A stretch of DNA of 64,000 nt from the NCBI GenBank assembly GCA_963989245.1, contig OZ022339.1, positions 31,132,765 to 31,196,764 of the forward strand. Reading direction: 5' to 3'. Source of the DNA: Nansenia antarctica. Lineage: Eukaryota > Chordata > Actinopteri > Argentiniformes > Microstomatidae. The notes beneath the pieces are model-generated. The model was given only the letters and a program-made list of their open reading frames with translations. It was not told the origin of the DNA and made no database searches. Below, one piece after another: positions 59,217-64,000 of this stretch (position 1 is the first letter of the stretch; each line of letters opens with the position of its first letter). The translations under genes and the position numbers were made by a program.

Positions 59217-60956
59217 ATGCCTCACCTGGAAGAAACACAGCTGAAGAGCGTAGATGATTATAAATCAACCATGTCAGTCAAAGGGGATAAAGTGGGCTTG
59301 AGGAGGAAGCTCACCGGTCCTCCGCGGCTCCTCCTTGGCAAATCGAAGGCCAGGAGTGACACGGAGAGCAAGGAAAAAATCTGGGATTGGAGACAGAAGC
59401 GGTCGAGGGACAGCAATGGCACACAAGAGGACTTGTCAGCCATGCCAGGCTGTCAGGCAATCAGGGAAGAAGTACCTCAGAAATATGCCACAGGTGGCAT
59501 TCAGCTACCGCTAGGTCTGAAACAAGACGAGCTAACGCTGGAGAGTTCAATTGGGACAACGATGTCACCCTCCATAGAACAAAGCGATGGAGAAGCTAAC
59601 CCTTCGGACCAGAAGCATAACAGACAAGCACCAGGAGACTCGAGGAAGGGTTGGAAGAGGCTTTTCTTCCCGTCTCTCACATGTGTCGGAAGGTTGAGGA
59701 GAAGAACTTGTGAGAAGGTCAACCTGGATGAAGGTGAAAGCAACAACATCACATTTTTCAACAGACAAACCAGAGACTCTGTTGACCTTACTGCCCAAGC
59801 ATCTGCAGTTTACAGTGGCATGACCAGCGAGGAGCATGAACACGACTCCTCCAACCACGACCCTCCTACCATGGAGCTGAAAGAGACGTTCAGAGTTCGA
59901 TCCTGGAGATTCTTCAAAAGGCTCATGATAGCTCCTAAAAAAAAACGGAAAACAAAGCACAAACAGTCCGGACCGGGCACTTCTCTACAGGATGACACTC
60001 CTTGTGTTCTTTTTTCTTTTAAGAAAAGGTCAGAGCAACTCTGGAGGCGCAGAACCACAAAGCCCTCTCCTTTCTTCCAGGAGCGTATCGGAGACACCCA
60101 GGAATACATCGAGGAGGAGACTATAGTGCTGGCTAATAGACACGTGGATGGTGTTCCCGAGGCTGCGATCCATAGTGTCCACCCACACGTTGGCAGGGAG
60201 GTCAAAGGTCATAGCCCGGAGACACTAACAGTGAGTGCGGATGTGAGCGCTATGAACTCAGAGATCAGAGAGGTCCAAACCAGTGAAGAAACGGAGGCTT
60301 ACGAAACCCTCGCGTCTACAACAGAGAAAGTGGACGTGAGAGAGGAAACTCAAAGATCCCTTGAAGACGCTCTTATGGAAGCGGATGAGATGCCGTTACA
60401 TCCATATCCCTTAGAGACCCTCGGTGGTCCTCAGAGGGATGGGCTGAATCTTTCAAAGGAAGAAGTGGGGGTGCAGAAACAGCAACATCTACGCGTTGAA
60501 TGTGAGTCTGTTGCCTCAAGCACCCCTCTCTCATCGGGGGAGGATATCAGCTTGAATGTTGTTGACAAAAACGACGATTCAAACACCGATATTTCCGAAG
60601 CTACTTTTTCACACATTTCAAATATAGATGTCATGAAGGAGAACATCCCGACGAGCGTAACGGCAAATTCAGATGATGGCGACATGTCTAAGGACGTGCA
60701 ATCGTCCCCTGTTGATCTAAGCGACTCTATGAAGAATGGTTCTTCTGACACATTCCGTCATGGCGTGCTCAGTGCAGAAGATAATGGCGGTCAGGAAGGT
60801 TCTGACCGTGACTGTGAGCTACAGCAGAAGGAGATGCTCTTGCTGGAGACGGCCCGTTCTGTGGTCCGGGCTGTAGTCAGAGCCTCCCTCAACCAGCTCA
60901 GAGAGGAGCTAGTCGACTCTGTTGCCACGCTGAACCAAGAGGCAGGAGAGCATTGA
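59217..60956 (+). CDS. akap5: A-kinase anchoring protein 5 (AKAP79/150)-like, single coding exon
   Basis: 579 aa from the first ATG, starting MPHLEETQLKSVDD. The same frame is open upstream to the acceptor at 59156 but has no earlier ATG. AKAP5 tethers PKA, PKC and calcineurin at postsynaptic membranes. Supporting features: a C-terminal amphipathic helix MLLLETARSVVRAVVRASLN (about residues 540-559) that fits the PKA RII-anchoring site; basic, tryptophan-containing stretches GWKRLFF (about 145) and SWRFFKRLMIAPKKKRKTK (about 229-247), matching membrane-targeting/WSK-type modules; an acidic, serine-rich middle; and a position next to mthfd1 as in human. I see no clear PxIxIT calcineurin site. 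The middle is not conserved enough for me to align, so identity rests on ends, basic modules and synteny. Confidence 0.8.
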   Translation: MPHLEETQLKSVDDYKSTMSVKGDKVGLRRKLTGPPRLLLGKSKARSDTESKEKIWDWRQKRSRDSNGTQEDLSAMPGCQAIREEVPQKYATGGIQLPLGLKQDELTLESSIGTTMSPSIEQSDGEANPSDQKHNRQAPGDSRKGWKRLFFPSLTCVGRLRRRTCEKVNLDEGESNNITFFNRQTRDSVDLTAQASAVYSGMTSEEHEHDSSNHDPPTMELKETFRVRSWRFFKRLMIAPKKKRKTKHKQSGPGTSLQDDTPCVLFSFKKRSEQLWRRRTTKPSPFFQERIGDTQEYIEEETIVLANRHVDGVPEAAIHSVHPHVGREVKGHSPETLTVSADVSAMNSEIREVQTSEETEAYETLASTTEKVDVREETQRSLEDALMEADEMPLHPYPLETLGGPQRDGLNLSKEEVGVQKQQHLRVECESVASSTPLSSGEDISLNVVDKNDDSNTDISEATFSHISNIDVMKENIPTSVTANSDDGDMSKDVQSSPVDLSDSMKNGSSDTFRHGVLSAEDNGGQEGSDRDCELQQKEMLLLETARSVVRAVVRASLNQLREELVDSVATLNQEAGEH

Positions 60957-62690
60957 GGGATCAGGTGCAGAACCAACCAACCAATTGTTCTATTCAGAAT
61001 TAGCACTGAACTGTCAAGTGACTCTATTTAAAGGGGGAAATCATCACACCACACCACTTTTTAATGAGCTGAGGTGTGTGTGTGTGAATGTGTGGGTGGT
61101 GGTGGTGGTGGTGGAGAAATGCAGCCACTCAAATTCATCGATGGAGCTATGAATGCAAGGACTCATCAAGGACTCATCAAGGATCCATGAGGTTGAAATT
61201 ATAGTGTTACCATGTTTTGAAGCAGTGTTTATTCTTTACATTCTTGAAACACTGGAATGAAACAAGGTTATATGTTCGGTTCTAATGGGCTAAGGCAGTT
61301 GAATTAAGTTCATAAGGCAAATGTACTTCATATCAAAAATGTGTTTCTCAGCCAAAACAATATTATCTATATCATGTTGTATATACATACATCATTTGTA
61401 TAATTTAATTGAATTTGTCATTGTGTTGTGTTGATACATTCTGTTACAGAGGTCATAGGAAACCATAAATACAGTACAATATAGTCCAGAATTTAAGTAG
61501 AACAACTATGAAGCAACACATTGTCTGTGATATGTGATCAACACCTCAAATTGTGGAAGACTTGTTTCCATAGCAATGAGAATTAGGGTCAATTTGTGAT
61601 GTATTTTAGTCATACGACTGCCTGAGGCTTGCAAATCAACTAATATGACATATTGTCACATATGTTTTGTTAATGAGTGTTTTAGATATTGACCCATAGT
61701 TCAATACCTAATACTGAAATATTGGCATTTTGTTCTGAGATTGCTGTCACACTGCCCATGATGCAAGCTGAGGTACCACTAACAGGGTTCCCTCTAAGAA
61801 CAGGATTATTTCAAAGATGCCAGATGGGACAGTTAAGAGCACACACACACACGCCACACACACATGCCACACACATACATCACATTCTTCTTGTCTAAAG
61901 TTATCAGTGGAGGGCGCTGCTCACTAGGCTTAGCACCAGGGCCCAGTTGTTGAAAACTTTTAATCTGGATCATAATGATCTTGATTCTTTCCTCTGATCC
62001 ATGATCTGATCTATCTGGCTGATTTTGAGTCCTGCAAAGTCTTGCAAGGCTTATCAAAAAAAGGCTGGATCCAGTGGGATTTATCAAAATAAGCCTGGAT
62101 TGTCCTTTAGCGACATTGATGGAATACCCCCCAGAATAGCCTGACAGTTTGATCTGAGCCTTGTTATACTGGAAACAGTTGGAATGATACATTGGTACTG
62201 TACAGTACATTATGCTGAGCCTGACTTACTGTCTATTATCTATTATCTGTTTTAAATTCTCATATTTCTTTAGGAACGTTTATAGCGTGTTTATAGCGTT
62301 CATGAACCCCAGAGAAGAGACGTATTTGATGTAGGCCTTATACAGAGATGTTGTCTTGTTGTGTTATGTATCTGTTTTGGTTTGCAGATGTCACGTGAAA
62401 TGTTTTTTCTGACCCAACCTTCTTGTTGTGCTTTGCTGTATATATCGGTAACACATTAAATAGAGAGCTCGTCTTGTAGCCTAAAAGTTATGTTTACATA
62501 TGTACAATAATCATACATACACCATAAAGCAATACATCACTCTCATTTGGCTCTGAATAGTTTCATTAGGAGAGATATCAAACATGACATGATTATCCCA
62601 ACTGTTTAACTGATAATTACAGTGTTGGCAACATACAGAGGTGGACATATTCAATGGCCTCCTCTTCCTCCTCCGCCACCCTCATTTACA
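60957..62690 (+). other. Putative akap5-like 3' UTR and intergenic DNA
   Basis: Short GT and GGT tracts lie at 61074-61113, and an ACAC tract at 61842-61875. 62040-62140 (TTTATCAAAATAAGCCTGGA, CTTTAGCGACATTGATG, AATACCCCCCAG) matches 15285-15362 in C14orf28-homologue intron 4, so it is an interspersed repeat. No further gene is seen. Confidence 0.45.
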
Positions 62691-62880
62691 TATACAGTGG
62701 GGGAAATAAGTATTGAACACATCAACATTTTGTCCAGTAAATGTATTTCCAATGAGCCTATTCAAGTGAAATTTGCACCAGACTTTGGTATTAACTCAAA
62801 CAATCCAGATCAAACCAAATCTGTATGACATGTCGGAAGTTGTTTTTTTTTCTTTCTGTGTTCTTGGATTAAAGTGTTAG
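62691..62880 (+). mobile_element. Possible Tc1/mariner end fragment
   Basis: TATACAGTGGGGGAAATAAG with TATTGAACACATCAACATTTTG resembles the ends of fish Tc1-like elements, starting at a TA. No transposase frame. Weak. Confidence 0.45.
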
Positions 62881-63690
62881 CAAAGACAATCTGGCTTGTC
62901 AGGCTGGTGTACAAGCAGACACACTGATATGGGAGTAAATGAAAGAACAGAATCACTTCTTATTCTTTGTGTGTAATCACTTGTATTTTACTTCCATGTT
63001 AATGCTGCTATTATTATTATTATTGTTTATCAATATTTACCTCACTAATGACTTACCTCACCATTGTGAATGATATGCTTTGTTCGCTGAAATGATCTCA
63101 CCTATTTTAATTCATATAACAGGGCCTCTCTCTGTCTGTGGGGCCGTGCCCAGTGGAATGTGGAGAGAGATATTAATCTCTTATTGTTGTTTGTATCCTA
63201 CTATAAAATGTCCAGTCGGAGTGGAGACTGGCAGAGAGAATCACAACATTCTGCAGGCTGTTGTCTCTGAGTTGATCGATTTGTCTCTCCTCAATGCTAT
63301 GGGCTATAATATAGACGTTTTTTCCTTGATCACACTACTGCACCTGAGTGAAGACTGAAGTTTCTTCCACACAGGCTATGAAACCAACGTCGATAGTGGG
63401 TAAACTTTGACTTTGGAGGGGGCTGCATAATTCATAAGGACAGACGGGCGGAGAGGCTATGGTCTGGATGGTTATAGTTGAAATTCATGGACGTCATGGG
63501 GAGAGGTCAGTCAGGGTCGAGAAGGCAGTGTTTTGATGTCTGGTTCTCAGGTTGAAAGATGCCTGAGGTCAGAGTAACCACCTCACCACACAGACATGAC
63601 GATAATAATAGTGCGTGCACACAATCTCTGATCAAATCTGATGTCTTTGTGGGCAACTTTGCTTTCTCAAGGCAACACCCATCACATGTG
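62881..63690. other. Intergenic, nothing recognised
   Basis: AT-rich sequence with a short (TTA)n at 63008-63023; no gene or repeat family identified. Confidence 0.45.
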
Positions 63691-63865
63691 TGGTCCTCTG
63701 TGGCTCAGTTGGTAGAGCGTGGCGCTAACAACGCTTAGGTTGCAGGTTCGATTCCCACTGGGTCCATATCTACTGAAATGTAAGTCTGACATGAATGCAC
63801 TCATTGCAATGTAAGTCACTTTGGATAAAAGTGTCAGCTGAATGGGATATGAACTGATGAAGCTA
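63691..63865 (+). mobile_element. tRNA-derived SINE
   Basis: Head TGTGGCTCAGTTGGTAGAGC and B-box GGTTCGATTCCC are strongly tRNA-like; the tail GTAAGTCACTTTGGATAAAA then GTGTCAGCTGAATG is the conserved fish SINE tail. It could be mistaken for a tRNA gene. Confidence 0.78.
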
Positions 63866-64000
63866 CACACAGTCGTCTACACCTCATGCCTTTCCTGCTT
63901 TTTAGTTGACTTACTTTTAGGTTATGCATTTTAGTCGAATTACTTGAATCTCTCTGAGTTAATTGACACATTTCTTTAACCAGCCATAACAATAGAATCT

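Noticed and set aside
63701..63770. A functional tRNA gene
   Set aside because: tRNA-like head followed by the conserved SINE tail, one of many such copies here; no reliable cloverleaf was confirmed.

Overview
This is vertebrate nuclear DNA, almost certainly from a ray-finned (teleost) fish. Protein genes are split into many short exons with GT/AG splice sites. Introns are full of tRNA-derived SINEs, L2/CR1-type LINEs, hAT and Tc1 DNA transposons and very long dinucleotide and hexanucleotide microsatellites. I see no operons, phage, CRISPR or bacterial signals. I cannot name the species.

Layout. 182-8580 (+): klhl28, a BTB-BACK-Kelch ubiquitin-ligase adaptor in five coding exons, 571 aa, followed by a long 3' UTR to about 13.1 kb. 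14668-19566 (-): the C14orf28 homologue, five coding exons, 338 aa, convergent with klhl28. 20.87-26.31 kb: two LINE copies back to back. 27033-27647 (-): an intronless MGMT-type O6-alkylguanine-DNA methyltransferase. 28013-56503 (+): mthfd1, the trifunctional C1-tetrahydrofolate synthase, 27 coding exons whose lengths sum to 2805 nt (934 aa). 59217-60956 (+): an AKAP5-like kinase anchor in one coding exon. The remainder to 64000 holds its probable 3' UTR and transposon remnants.

These genes do not form one pathway. From general knowledge of the human map, klhl28 with C14orf28 and mthfd1 with akap5 are two neighbour pairs from separate parts of chromosome 14, and MGMT is on chromosome 10, so the window records a teleost-specific arrangement. 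mgmt and mthfd1 are head to head, 365 bp between start codons, which suggests a shared promoter for a DNA-repair and a one-carbon gene.

I found no wholly new biological system. The most unusual structures are: (1) a 24-bp minisatellite in klhl28 intron 1 that repeats the exon-1 splice donor dozens of times, interrupted by a hAT transposon with a perfect 8-bp target duplication; (2) a 160-bp tandem duplication in mthfd1 that copies the end of exon 11 and its splice donor; (3) a tandem repeat with CRE-like ACGTCA motifs just upstream of the C14orf28 homologue; (4) the intronless, head-to-head mgmt. Exon borders below come from reading splice sites, frame continuity and remembered homologous proteins; no alignment or transcript data were available.
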